Shown here piece by piece: positions 12,876 through 20,216 of a DNA stretch of 20,216 nt. The position numbers and the translations under genes are program-made. The stretch is from a virus. The stretch's first letter is position 1, and each line of letters starts with the position of its first letter. The stretch lies in the IMG/VR virus record IMGVR_UViG_3300020109_000169, positions 1 through 20,216 of that record. One strand, 5' to 3'. The notes under the pieces were generated by a model. The model was not told the DNA's origin and ran no database searches. It worked only from the letters and a program-made list of their open reading frames with translations.

Positions 12876-14981
12876 ATGGTTGAAGAGACTGCGAAGATTA
12901 TCCCGATTGTAAAGGACGAGATCGCCACCATCGCGAAAGACATCGACATCTTTGCGGGTTGGCTGCAGCGCCTGGAGAACCCCGATCCCGTGCTCCGGAC
13001 CGAGGCGGCGGGTAAGGGGTTGAAACTTTACGACGAGATTGACCGCGATCCCCATGCGTCGAGCGTCCTGCAGCAGAGGATCCTGGCGGTTGTCGGCAAG
13101 GAATGGGAGGTCATTCCGGCGAAATCGGCGCGGAAACTGGGGCGGCCTGCCTCCACGTCCCAGGAGCAGATTGTCGCCGATTACGTTTCATCAGTTCTGG
13201 AGAACTGCAATTTCGATCAGGCGAGGCAGGAGATCCTGAAAGCAATACTTTACGGCTATTACACAGTCGAGGTGATCTGGAAGGTGGAAAACAGCCAGGT
13301 CACCATCCGGAAGCTCATCGGCAAGCACCCGCGGCGCTTCATATTCACGCCGGAGCGTGAACTGCGTCTCCTGACGCTCCAGAACATGATCGAGGGGGAG
13401 ACTCTCCCGGACCGCAAATTCATCACATTCACCTACGGCGATTCCGACAATCCTTACGGGAAAGGACTCGGGCAGAAGCTCTGGTGGCCCGTGTGGTTCA
13501 AGAAAAACGGCATCAAGTTCTGGCTCGTCTTCCTGGAGAAGTTCGGCATGCCCACCGTGAAGGGGAAATACCCGCCGGGGACGAAACCGGAGCTGCAGAA
13601 GGCCCTCCTGGAGGCCATCGAGGCCATCCAGACGGACACCGGGATCAAGATACCCGACTCGATGGACATCGAATTCCTGGAGGCCTCCAGGGCCGGGACG
13701 GTCACCTACGAGCAGCTCTGCGATTACATGGACAGGCAGATTTCCAAAGCCGTCCTGGGGCAAACGCTCACCACGGAGATCAAGGGAGAAGGCTCCTACG
13801 CCGCATCCCAGACCCACAACGAAGTCCGCCAGGAGATCATCGAGGCCGACGCGGATCTGCTGGACGGCTGTCTCAATGACACCCTGATCAGGTGGATCGT
13901 GGACTATAATTTCCCCGGCGTTTCCGCCTACCCGAAGATCAAGACCTTCGCAGGGGCCAAGCCGGATCTCAGGCAGCAGAGCGAAATCGACAAGACCCTG
14001 GCCGTGGATATCGGCGTGGATATCGGCAGATCCTATTTTTATGAAACCTACGGCATTCCCGAACCGGCGGAAGGCGAGGAATTGGTTAAACCGCGGACGC
14101 AGGCGGTGCCGCTGTTCCACGAATTCGGGGAGGTCGATGCAGAATTGGCCATCGAGAAGGAACGCCAGAAATTTGTCGGGGGATACCTTGCCGCGTTAGG
14201 CGTGGCGGAACAGAACATCCGCGCACGTGCCCTGTCCGAGATCGTATCCATGATGGATAAGGGAGGGCACTTAAGCGAAGCGGAATTCATTGATACGGCC
14301 TACGGCATCCTGAACAGGGCGTACACGAAACTCGACCGCGCCGCCATCCGCGAGCCTCTCAAAGACTGTTACGCCTTTTACCGACTGAAAGATCTCAGCG
14401 CCTGGCAGGGAGAAAAAGCGCCCGTGAAGTTTACCTGGGGCACCAGGGATGACCGGACTCTCGGATTTCTGGAGAAGGTGGACCGCTTCTATCTGGGGAA
14501 ATACATCGATAACGACGACATGAAGGGATCCGTCCTGAACTTCCTGAAAGAGCAGTACCTGGAGAAAGGCGCCGGACTTTTCGGCAGGAGCAACATCGAG
14601 ACGATCACCGGCTTCCGGGATCTCTTCTCCGATAAACTGGCGGACATTTCGGACGGCCAGATACAGCGGATATGCGACACCTCCGTCGCCCGGATGCGCA
14701 ACTACGCCCACGCGGAGCAGCTCCAGGAGGCGGGAGTGGAATACGCCACGGTGGTGGCCGTACTGGATGAGAGAACATCGGTGATCTGCCAGGCGATGAA
14801 CGGCAAAAAGGTGCCGGTGGCAACACTGTATAAAACCGTCGTCAGGGAGACCGGTATGTCCCCCGACGAATATGCGGAATATCTACAAACGGAGCGCGTG
14901 TCCATATCCAGGGCGGAGTCGGGGACGGCATTGCCGCCGTATCACCCCCGCTGCCGGACCCGCCTGGTGATGTCTTTTTAA
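12876..14981 (+). CDS. Portal protein (DUF935) fused to a MuF head-morphogenesis domain
   Basis: The 701-residue protein joins two parts that are separate genes (gp29 and gp30/F) in Mu. Residues 1 to about 420 are a DUF935-type portal: DRDPHASSVLQQRILAV, LYGYYTVEVIWKV, LEKFGMPTVKGKYPPGT and SYAASQTHNEVRQEI are characteristic. The rest is helical and ends in the MuF signature: VLDERTSVICQAMNGKKV (629-646) and LPPYHPRCRTRLV (686-698) with H690 and C693. The portal dodecamer is the DNA channel at one capsid vertex; MuF proteins are minor head proteins needed for assembly. The frame is continuous with no stop or shift at the junction. Confidence 0.88.
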   Translation: MVEETAKIIPIVKDEIATIAKDIDIFAGWLQRLENPDPVLRTEAAGKGLKLYDEIDRDPHASSVLQQRILAVVGKEWEVIPAKSARKLGRPASTSQEQIVADYVSSVLENCNFDQARQEILKAILYGYYTVEVIWKVENSQVTIRKLIGKHPRRFIFTPERELRLLTLQNMIEGETLPDRKFITFTYGDSDNPYGKGLGQKLWWPVWFKKNGIKFWLVFLEKFGMPTVKGKYPPGTKPELQKALLEAIEAIQTDTGIKIPDSMDIEFLEASRAGTVTYEQLCDYMDRQISKAVLGQTLTTEIKGEGSYAASQTHNEVRQEIIEADADLLDGCLNDTLIRWIVDYNFPGVSAYPKIKTFAGAKPDLRQQSEIDKTLAVDIGVDIGRSYFYETYGIPEPAEGEELVKPRTQAVPLFHEFGEVDAELAIEKERQKFVGGYLAALGVAEQNIRARALSEIVSMMDKGGHLSEAEFIDTAYGILNRAYTKLDRAAIREPLKDCYAFYRLKDLSAWQGEKAPVKFTWGTRDDRTLGFLEKVDRFYLGKYIDNDDMKGSVLNFLKEQYLEKGAGLFGRSNIETITGFRDLFSDKLADISDGQIQRICDTSVARMRNYAHAEQLQEAGVEYATVVAVLDERTSVICQAMNGKKVPVATLYKTVVRETGMSPDEYAEYLQTERVSISRAESGTALPPYHPRCRTRLVMSF

Positions 14982-14992
14982 GGGGCGCAGTG

Positions 14993-15463
14993 ATGATAGA
15001 AACAAAAATACACTTCGATAAAAACCCGAAGGAATTTCTTGACGTCCTCTCTTCCGATATCCGGAAGGGATTCCGGGCAGGCATGATGCGCGCCACATCG
15101 GCTGCGGAAGCGGTGGTGGTCGAAGAGGCCCCGGTCAGGGAGGGGAACCTCCGGGACGCTGTCATGTCCACAGTGAAGGGAGAAGGGGTGCATGTAACAG
15201 GGTACGTCACGCCTACCGCTCCATACTCGGAATACGTGCATCGCGGCACGGGAATATACGGTCCGTACGGAACCCCGATCATACCCAGGAAGAAAAAGGC
15301 CCTGGCCTTCACGTACGGCGGGAGAACACTGGTGAGAAAAAGCGTCAGGGGACAGAAACCCAACCCGTTCGTGACGCGGGCGAAGAAGCGCTTGGAAGAA
15401 GGGGGCATTCTGGGAAGGGAATTCTGGGCGGGGTTTAATTCGGTTGTGAGGAGGCAGCCATGA
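14993..15463 (+). CDS. HK97 gp10-like / Mu gpG-position neck or tail-completion protein
   Basis: I use ATG 14993, 7 nt after AAGGGG; GTG 14990 directly before it is an alternative. The 156-residue protein shows a helix with basic residues (FRAGMMRATSAAEAVVVEEA). It then has the family-like APVREGNLRDAV and APYSEYVHRGTGIYG, ending NPFVTRAKKRLEE. This is the HK97 gp10-like pattern (aP-x-(d/e)-G-x-L-r-x-x, a-x-Y-x-x-y-v-x-x-G-T, P-F-l/v). In Mu, gpG occupies the same place between F and the protease. Its expected role is at the head-tail interface. It overlaps the protease start by 4 nt. Confidence 0.72.
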   Translation: MIETKIHFDKNPKEFLDVLSSDIRKGFRAGMMRATSAAEAVVVEEAPVREGNLRDAVMSTVKGEGVHVTGYVTPTAPYSEYVHRGTGIYGPYGTPIIPRKKKALAFTYGGRTLVRKSVRGQKPNPFVTRAKKRLEEGGILGREFWAGFNSVVRRQP

Positions 15464-16812
15464 ATTTCAAGGGATTTGACGAGTGGATCGAGATCTTCCG
15501 GGGCGGGAAGGTGGTCGACAGCAAGGGCCGGGAACATGACGGTGACGCGCTCATCGAGAAGGCTGTAGCGACTTTCGATACCGCGAAGCATGAGCCCCCC
15601 GTGGTCATAGGACACCCGCAGGACAATGCCCCGGCATTCGGCTGGGTGGAAGGACTGAAAAAAGAGGTGCAGGACGGGATCAATCTCCTGATGGCGAAAT
15701 TCAAACAGGTCCAGCCGGAGTTCGCGCAGATGGTTGAAAAAGGGCTTTTTAAGAAGCGCTCCGCCGCCTTCTATCCCGACGGATCGCTCCGGCATGTGGG
15801 TTTCCTGGGTGCCATGCCCCCGGCGGTGAAGGGGCTGGCGGATGTACAGTTCGGCGGTCAGGAGGCAATCACTATCGAGTTTTCCGATTCAGATGCGGAC
15901 AAAGCGGCACAGGAGGCGAGGTCAGAGAAGTACGGCATCGCCGTGAAGGAAGGCGGCCATGTGACGAAGCCCGGCGAATGGGAAGGCGTACCGGATGAAG
16001 AGTTCCTGGATCCGGTCAATTACCGATACCCCTGTCCCGACGCGGATCAGACCCGGGCCGCCGCGAGCTACTGGGGGCAGGAGAAAAACCAGGAACAGTA
16101 TACCCCTGAGGAACGGGCAATCATCAACGCCCGATTAGATAGATTTCGGAAAAAATTCAATATCGGACAATTTAAAAAGGAGGACACCATGTTCAAGGAA
16201 AAATTCAAAAACTTTTTAAGCTTCATGGGCGTTGACATCAGCAGGATCCCCGAAGACGCCCTGCCGGTGGATCCGCCCAAGGGGATGACCACCTTCACCG
16301 AGGCGGACATTGAAGCGGCGAAGAAGAAGGCCGCCGAGGAGGCGGCAAAGGCGGAACGGGACAGGCTGACCGCTGAGTTCGCCGAAAAGGAGCGACAGGC
16401 GCGCCACGATGCCCGTAAAAAAGAGATTTCCGTCTGGTGCGAGGGAATGGTTAAGGCGGGCAAACTGACGCCAGCAATGGTTAAATTCGGCGTCCCCGAC
16501 CTGCTCCTGGCTTTCGCTGAAAAGGAAGACGTCATTGAATTCGGCGAAACGAAGGAAAAGGCCACCCTCTATGACCGTTTCAAGGCGCTCTTCGAGACGG
16601 AACTGCCGAAGGTGGTGGTCTTCGGCGAGATCGCCACACGGGACAAGGACACGGGCGGCCAGAGTCAGGCGGGAAAGAAGATCGCCGACCTGATCGACAA
16701 GAAGATGAAGGACAACAAGGAATTAACCTACAGTGCGGCTTTCGCCGAGGTACAGAGGGAGAATCCCGATCTTGCCAGAGAATACGCCGCGGAAATCAAG
16801 GAGGTGAAGTAA
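15460..16812 (+). CDS. Mu I-type prohead protease with C-terminal scaffold region
   Basis: The 450-residue protein has an N-terminal Mu-like protease domain (about 1-130). It includes PVVIGHPQDNAPAFGWVEGL (H52), GLFKKRSAAFYPDGSLRHVG (S101, H112) and MPPAVKGL. Which of these are catalytic is inferred from conservation in the family. A middle segment (about 150-235) holds DPVNYRYPCPDADQTRAAA and a helical YTPEERAIINARLDRF, a small domain often attached to phage prohead proteins. The final 207 residues are charged and helical, as in scaffolds. The protease matures the capsid and removes scaffold before packaging. ATG 15460 overlaps the previous stop. Confidence 0.85.
   Translation: MNFKGFDEWIEIFRGGKVVDSKGREHDGDALIEKAVATFDTAKHEPPVVIGHPQDNAPAFGWVEGLKKEVQDGINLLMAKFKQVQPEFAQMVEKGLFKKRSAAFYPDGSLRHVGFLGAMPPAVKGLADVQFGGQEAITIEFSDSDADKAAQEARSEKYGIAVKEGGHVTKPGEWEGVPDEEFLDPVNYRYPCPDADQTRAAASYWGQEKNQEQYTPEERAIINARLDRFRKKFNIGQFKKEDTMFKEKFKNFLSFMGVDISRIPEDALPVDPPKGMTTFTEADIEAAKKKAAEEAAKAERDRLTAEFAEKERQARHDARKKEISVWCEGMVKAGKLTPAMVKFGVPDLLLAFAEKEDVIEFGETKEKATLYDRFKALFETELPKVVVFGEIATRDKDTGGQSQAGKKIADLIDKKMKDNKELTYSAAFAEVQRENPDLAREYAAEIKEVK
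16176..16183 (+). promoter_or_regulatory. Internal ribosome site inside the protease gene
   Basis: AAAGGAGG lies 5 nt before an in-frame ATG (16189), well inside the protease frame. This near-perfect Shine-Dalgarno sequence supports independent translation of the scaffold part. Confidence 0.75.
16189..16812 (+). CDS. Scaffold protein from an in-frame internal start (Mu Z-like)
   Basis: The start is codon 244 of the protease frame and gives a 207-residue product beginning MFKEKFKNFLSFMG. It has a coiled coil (ADIEAAKKKAAEEAAKAERD onward, about 41-85 of the product), a helical middle, and a basic tail rich in K and E. Scaffolds guide capsid assembly and are degraded by the protease. Mu makes its Z scaffold from within gene I in the same nested way, so the arrangement plus the ribosome site make this a confident call, although the sequence similarity to Z cannot be judged here. 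Confidence 0.75.
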   Translation: MFKEKFKNFLSFMGVDISRIPEDALPVDPPKGMTTFTEADIEAAKKKAAEEAAKAERDRLTAEFAEKERQARHDARKKEISVWCEGMVKAGKLTPAMVKFGVPDLLLAFAEKEDVIEFGETKEKATLYDRFKALFETELPKVVVFGEIATRDKDTGGQSQAGKKIADLIDKKMKDNKELTYSAAFAEVQRENPDLAREYAAEIKEVK

Positions 16813-16813
16813 C

Positions 16814-17575
16814 ATGACGACGGAACAAAAAATATTGGATGAATCTTACGTCGCAGCTGAGGACCTCTCCAACGACCAGTTTCGCTGGATGGTGCTGACG
16901 GCAAGCGGCGTCAGGAGGCCCGATGCAGAAACGGATGTCCTGCTGGGCATCCTGCAGAATGCGCCGGCTGCGGGTGAAGCGGCGGTGGTGAGGGAAATCG
17001 GAAGGAGCAAGCTCCAGATGAATGCCGCCCTGGCCATCGGCACCTTCATCAAGGCGGAGTATGTAAGCGCAACCGACGCCGGCAAAGGGAAGGACGCCTC
17101 CGGGGATCTCTCCCATGCGCGGGCTATCGTCATTGAACCTTCCGACGCGGAAGATGATCTGGCGTCTGTTCTTCTCATCGGCCCTCTCCCGGCGATCACG
17201 GCCGATGCATGGCAGCGAACCACCGTAACCACAAAGAACACGGCCGGTGACGTGACCTATACCGCCACGGAAATCAAGGGTGGGATGATCCTGCGCGACC
17301 CGAACGGCGGGGCAAGAGCCGACCTCTTCCCGACGGCGGCGGCTATCGTGGCAGCCATCACCGGTGCGGTAATAGGATCCAGCCTGGAGGTAACGATCCG
17401 GAATACGGCGGATGCTGCGGAAACCATCACCATGACGACCAACACAGGGCTTACCCTGTCCGGCACGATGACCATCGCGCAGAACAACAGCAAGAGGTTT
17501 CTCCTGGTCTGCACGAATGTGACCCCCGCGTCGGAAGCGGTAACGGTTTACAGCCTGGGGACGGTTGTCCATTAA
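16814..17575 (+). CDS. Head decoration protein, two-part
   Basis: The 253-residue protein starts 1 nt after the protease stop, behind GGAGGTGAAGTAAC. The N-terminal part (about 30-130) resembles small capsid decoration proteins: a first segment LLGILQNAPAAGEAAVVREI, then FIKAEYVSATDAGKGKDASG and ASVLLIGPLP. The C-terminal part (about 145-253) is a Thr/Ala-rich beta domain with LRDPNGGARADLFPTAAAIV, TIRNTADAAETIT, LSGTMTIAQNNSKRFLLV and VYSLGTVVH. I associate this domain with phage capsid-surface proteins as an add-on module. The position directly before the major capsid gene supports a trimeric or surface decoration role. Confidence 0.65.
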   Translation: MTTEQKILDESYVAAEDLSNDQFRWMVLTASGVRRPDAETDVLLGILQNAPAAGEAAVVREIGRSKLQMNAALAIGTFIKAEYVSATDAGKGKDASGDLSHARAIVIEPSDAEDDLASVLLIGPLPAITADAWQRTTVTTKNTAGDVTYTATEIKGGMILRDPNGGARADLFPTAAAIVAAITGAVIGSSLEVTIRNTADAAETITMTTNTGLTLSGTMTIAQNNSKRFLLVCTNVTPASEAVTVYSLGTVVH

Positions 17576-17639
17576 ATATTTTCTTCGTTCCCCATAGGAG
17601 GGCAACGGAGGATTTTAGAAAAGAAGGAGGAGAGACAAC

Positions 17640-18626
17640 ATGACTCAACCGAATGTGAAAGAATTGCTCGTCACGGGACCCCTGCAGAACGTCTCCGTGG
17701 CGTATAAAAACAGGATCTACATCGGCGACATGGTATTCCCTATCCTGGATGGAGTAGACCCGAAGGCCAAGATCGCCGTGTATCAGAAGGGCGCCTGGTT
17801 CAGAGATGAAGCGGGCATACGCGGCCCCGGTGCACGCGCGCCGAGAGGAGGGTATCCTATCGGCTGGGTGAACATCGCCACGAAGGAATACGCCTTCGCC
17901 AAGGAGGTCACCGACGAAGACCGCCGCTTTGCGAAGTCGAAGATGGCGCCTCCCCTGAAACCCGACCAGGACGCCATTGAATTCTGCGCCGACAAGATCG
18001 ACCTCTCCAAGGAGCGGCGGATCGCCTCGATCATCACCTCCGGGACATGGGTGGACGGGAACGCCGGAGGCGAGGACGCGGAAGGTCTCTGGTCTCCCGC
18101 GGGCGACACCAATACTTTCCTGATCGATATCGCAACGGGAAGGAAAGCGATCCAGAAGGCAACGGGTGTCACTCCGAATTGTCTGATCCTGGATTTCGCG
18201 ACGTATGAGGCGCTCAAGCTGTGTGCAGCGATCCTGGACAAGATCAAATACACCCAGCGGGGCGTCCTGACGAAGGAACTCTTAGCCGCGTTATGCGACC
18301 TGGAAGAGGTGTTTATCGGCGAGTCTATCTATTCCACGGCAAAGGAAACAAAGGCCGGGACGGAGTTTACTCCCGTGTACGTCTGGGAGGTGAACGCCGG
18401 CAAGGGCATGGGATTCCTCTATTACCGGCCGCCCAGCCCGGGGCTGAAAGTGATCTCGGCGGGATACCAGGCCCGGATTGCCTACGAAGATGGTTCTCCC
18501 CGCAGAACCACTACATGGCGGGAACCGGCGGAGCATCAGGATGTGTACGAGGTCGCCGAGGAGACCGACATCGTCCAGGTCGCCGCAGGTGCAGGGTATC
18601 TCTGGAAGGATACCTACGCGACCTAA
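17640..18626 (+). CDS. Major capsid protein, probable HK97 fold, not Mu gpT-like
   Basis: The 328-residue protein is preceded by GAAGGAGGAGAGACAAC, one of the strongest ribosome sites in the window, as expected for the most abundant virion protein. It begins with a short N-terminal arm and GDMVFPILDGVDPKAKIAVY. It continues with RGPGARAPRGGYP, FAKEVTDEDRRFA and a helix with FCADKIDLSKERRIASII. Further on are GVTPNCLILDFATYEALKLC, VLTKELLAALCDLEEVFIGE and VWEVNAGKGMGFLYY, ending in beta strands. These are motifs of an unnamed but recurrent capsid family in phages. I see no resemblance to the Mu gpT start. A 64-nt leader separates it from the decoration gene, and stem-loops follow it. Confidence 0.75.
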   Translation: MTQPNVKELLVTGPLQNVSVAYKNRIYIGDMVFPILDGVDPKAKIAVYQKGAWFRDEAGIRGPGARAPRGGYPIGWVNIATKEYAFAKEVTDEDRRFAKSKMAPPLKPDQDAIEFCADKIDLSKERRIASIITSGTWVDGNAGGEDAEGLWSPAGDTNTFLIDIATGRKAIQKATGVTPNCLILDFATYEALKLCAAILDKIKYTQRGVLTKELLAALCDLEEVFIGESIYSTAKETKAGTEFTPVYVWEVNAGKGMGFLYYRPPSPGLKVISAGYQARIAYEDGSPRRTTTWREPAEHQDVYEVAEETDIVQVAAGAGYLWKDTYAT

Positions 18627-18634
18627 AAAATAAG

Positions 18635-18715
18635 CCAGGCTACGCCCTGGGTGAACCATTGATTTGTTCGCCTCCCCGTTTCTGCGTGCTGGAGCACGGG
18701 AGGGGTCTTTCTGTC
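18635..18715 (+). terminator. Stem-loops after the capsid gene, possible attenuating terminator
   Basis: Two structures lie in the 97-nt gap. CCAGG-CTACGC-CCTGG (18635-18650) comes first. A GC-rich stem CCTCCC (18671-18676) with GGGAGG (18698-18703) follows, containing GTGC-TGGA-GCAC (18686-18697). GGTCTTTCTGTC after it is only a weak U-tract. It could lower readthrough beyond the capsid gene or protect its message. Confidence 0.45.
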
Positions 18716-18723
18716 AAGGGTTT

Positions 18724-19143
18724 ATGATGAAAAAGTATTTTACAGAACGGGTAACGGGTTTCCACCATTATAGCGGTCTCGGAACGGATGAAAAGCCGGA
18801 CGGACCCGAAGGCTCGACATTCCACGAGATGGATACAGGCCGGGTTTATCGATATCACGAGGGAGTTTGGTATGAAGACCCCGGCTCCCTTCTGGCCGTC
18901 TTCCGTGCACTGTTATCCCAACTCATCCATACCCCGGTCTTCCGGGCGGGTATCTCCACTGGATATGGACTCCTGATCACGCCGACAGGCGCGATCTCGG
19001 CAGCCCAATCCGGTACTTGGAACATCGGCACCTTAACAACATTGAGCGGCATAACGACCTTCGCCTACGGCCAATTTGAGGAACTTAAACAGCGGGCGGA
19101 TATGCAGTACCAGCTTGGCCAGCGCAATAGGTTTACCTTTTAG
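18724..19143 (+). CDS. Small virion-type protein of unknown function
   Basis: I take ATG 18724; an earlier in-frame start at 18664 would run through the stem-loop region. The 139-residue protein has an N-terminal segment PEGSTFHEMDTGRVYRYHEG and VWYEDPGS, a motif I associate with phage structural proteins (GSTF-x-E-x-D-T-G-x-x-Y-x-Y-x-G-x-W). A hydrophobic middle (LLAVFRALLSQLIHT), a Gly/Thr-rich beta-like stretch (SGTWNIGTLTTLSGITTFAY) and a polar C-terminus follow. The mix of beta and Gly/Thr content suggests a head-surface or fibre-linked protein. The ribosome site (AAGGG) is modest. The next gene follows closely. Confidence 0.55.
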   Translation: MMKKYFTERVTGFHHYSGLGTDEKPDGPEGSTFHEMDTGRVYRYHEGVWYEDPGSLLAVFRALLSQLIHTPVFRAGISTGYGLLITPTGAISAAQSGTWNIGTLTTLSGITTFAYGQFEELKQRADMQYQLGQRNRFTF

Positions 19144-19153
19144 GGGAGGGATG

Positions 19154-19435
19154 ATGGAATCACACTACACGGTAGATATTCACCAGTTGATGGAAACGAG
19201 GACTATCTATACCCCCTGGTGGCTCGTCCTCATCGGGAGGCAGAGGACGGCCGAGTTTCCCATCGATGCTTGGGGCTACGCGATCTGCTTTGATGGCAAC
19301 GCCATCCTGATACAGGATGTCGATCCCGAGGCGGAGGGGATGCAGTTCATGACCGAGGCGCGGGCTGCCCAGATGGCGGAACGGATGCTTGCGTACTATC
19401 AATCCCTGGAGGTGGAAGATGCCCTTCGCCCATAA
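19154..19435 (+). CDS. Small hypothetical protein in the structural region
   Basis: The second of two adjacent ATGs (19151 and 19154) is chosen because GGGGAGGG ends only at 19150. The product has about 93 residues. It includes an N-terminal segment IYTPWWLVLIGRQRTAEFPI, a beta-like middle (GYAICFDGNAILIQDVDPEA) and a helical end (EARAAQMAERMLAYYQSLE). There is no signal peptide and no clear membrane span. I do not know the family. It overlaps the start of the beta-propeller gene by 17 nt, so the two are probably translated together. Confidence 0.5.
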   Translation: MESHYTVDIHQLMETRTIYTPWWLVLIGRQRTAEFPIDAWGYAICFDGNAILIQDVDPEAEGMQFMTEARAAQMAERMLAYYQSLEVEDALRP

Positions 19436-20216
19436 TCTGAAGGCCGGAATCGACCTGCCTGTCTGGCAATGGCTGAGGTTCATGCCGGCCGCATCCGCCG
19501 CCGGCGCGTCTTTGTGCAACGACGAACGGGGAACAAATCGTTACATTTATATAATCCTCGGAGCGGCATCCTTCTGGGCTTATGACACCTGGACCGACAG
19601 CTTCATCCAGCTCGCCTCGCCGCCTACAATTTCATATGCCGCCGGCGTGACAATGTGCTTTGATCCCTCACGGGGGACTTCTGGGTATGTCTGGCTCTTT
19701 GCACCACTGACGTCATCGCCCTGGTGTATGCTTGCTTACTATGACGTTGCCGCCAATACCTGGACATCCAGGGCAGTAACAGGGATTTCCTTGGGGGCCG
19801 CTTTCGGCACCGAAAGCTGCCTGATCCACCCCTGCACGACCTATAATGGCGCAGGCAACGATGACTATCTCTACCTGATCGGCAACAACGGGACCACTTG
19901 GTGGCGCTATTCTGTAAACGGCAACACGTGGACCGCCTCGCCCACATCCATCGCCAACCTGCCGGCGGCGGCCGGGGCCGGGTGCCATATCTGCTGGCCC
20001 TGGGGCTATAACACGGACAAAATCTATTATTTCCGGGCAACCGGAAGCAGCACGATCTATGTCTACACCATCAGCACGAACACTTGGTCGGCGTCCTTGT
20101 CTTACGCTCCGGCGACGGAAACCTTCACCACGGGCACATGCTATGTCGTGATAGGCAACAGGGTATTTATTCAGAAGGATGCGTCTCATCGGCTTCTTTC
20201 CTTTAACCTGGCGGGA
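19419..20216 (+). CDS. Kelch-like beta-propeller phage protein, C-terminus beyond window
   Basis: The frame is open from ATG 19419 (behind GGAGGTGGAAG) to the last base, 266 codons with no stop. The protein repeats a propeller-blade signature: YDTWTDSF (55-62), YDVAANTWTS (108-117), YSVNGNTWTA (164-173) and YTISTNTWSA (216-225). The copies are 52-56 residues apart, and blades begin with aromatic strands such as DDYLYLIG and DKIYYFR. This is the Kelch/galactose-oxidase-like pattern; such propellers often bind sugars or proteins. It has no leader peptide, so a virion or adsorption-related role is more likely than secretion. At least four blades are visible. Confidence 0.75.
   Translation, partial: MPFAHNLKAGIDLPVWQWLRFMPAASAAGASLCNDERGTNRYIYIILGAASFWAYDTWTDSFIQLASPPTISYAAGVTMCFDPSRGTSGYVWLFAPLTSSPWCMLAYYDVAANTWTSRAVTGISLGAAFGTESCLIHPCTTYNGAGNDDYLYLIGNNGTTWWRYSVNGNTWTASPTSIANLPAAAGAGCHICWPWGYNTDKIYYFRATGSSTIYVYTISTNTWSASLSYAPATETFTTGTCYVVIGNRVFIQKDASHRLLSFNLAG

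Noticed and set aside
13191-14842. Long minus-strand frames opposite the portal gene
   Set aside because: They are antisense shadows of the portal-MuF fusion, with no ribosome sites or domain features.
14842-15795. 317-codon minus-strand frame across three head genes
   Set aside because: It spans the ends of three well-supported + strand genes and shows no family motif.
18635-18650. UNCG-type tetraloop (UACG) in the first post-capsid hairpin
   Set aside because: The closing bases would be C-C, so the loop is the hexamer CTACGC, not a C(UACG)G tetraloop.
1-20216. CRISPR array, insertion sequence or defence system
   Set aside because: No regularly spaced direct repeats and no Cas-like, toxin-antitoxin or restriction-modification protein could be recognised; the only transposase is the phage A gene.

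Overview
The window is about 20.2 kb of a Mu-like transposable phage or prophage. Almost everything is on the + strand and the genes are tightly packed, many overlapping by 4 to 20 nt. The core identification rests on a DDE transposase of the MuA type, a MuB-type ATPase, GemA, Gam, a DUF3486 small terminase, a large terminase, a DUF935 portal and a Mu-type protease/scaffold gene. GC is moderately high and Shine-Dalgarno sites are strong, so a Gram-negative host is likely; Desulfobacterota is my guess from protein style only. The middle genes (about 6.3-7.0 and 7.6-8.75 kb) look more AT-rich than the structural genes and are probably accessory.

Layout. (1) 1-274: start of a leftward gene that runs off the window, and a 26-bp divergent gap with AT-rich palindromes. 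(2) 275-8752: early/middle operon with a small HTH regulator, a second DNA-binding protein, a tiny membrane protein, transposase A, ATPase B, a tandem winged-helix protein, GemA, another winged-helix protein, Gam, several unknowns, then three consecutive cysteine-rich small proteins. The last of these has the C-x2-C-x20-C-x4-C pattern of P2 Ogr-type late activators. I see no Mor/C-type activator. (3) 8724-8958: a switch region with a perfect TTGACA -35 box, a 12-bp palindrome over the -10, about 120 nt of highly structured RNA and a strong intrinsic terminator. (4) 8959-10495: lysis genes (small unknown, T7-type amidase, 3-TM holin, DUF2730-type membrane protein). (5) 10492-20216: head genes: winged-helix protein, both terminase subunits, a portal fused to a MuF domain, an HK97 gp10/gpG-like neck protein, protease with an in-frame scaffold start, decoration protein, major capsid protein, two unknowns, and a Kelch-like beta-propeller protein that runs off the right edge.

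Most interesting element: 8758-8880. It looks like a free-standing small RNA gene or a terminated late leader. Four hairpins present the same hexaloop CUGAG(N), a fifth has a GUAA tetraloop, and one CUGAGC hairpin is mutually exclusive with the terminator stem. It sits exactly between the early/middle genes and the lysis/head operon, so it may gate late transcription (compare lambda pR'/tR' 6S RNA or HK022 put) or act as a CsrB-like protein sponge. These functional readings are inference; the promoter, hairpins and terminator are read directly from the sequence.

The head module is mosaic: terminase, portal and protease/scaffold are Mu-like, but the capsid protein does not look like Mu gpT, and the genes after it are not the usual Mu tail-sheath cluster within this window.
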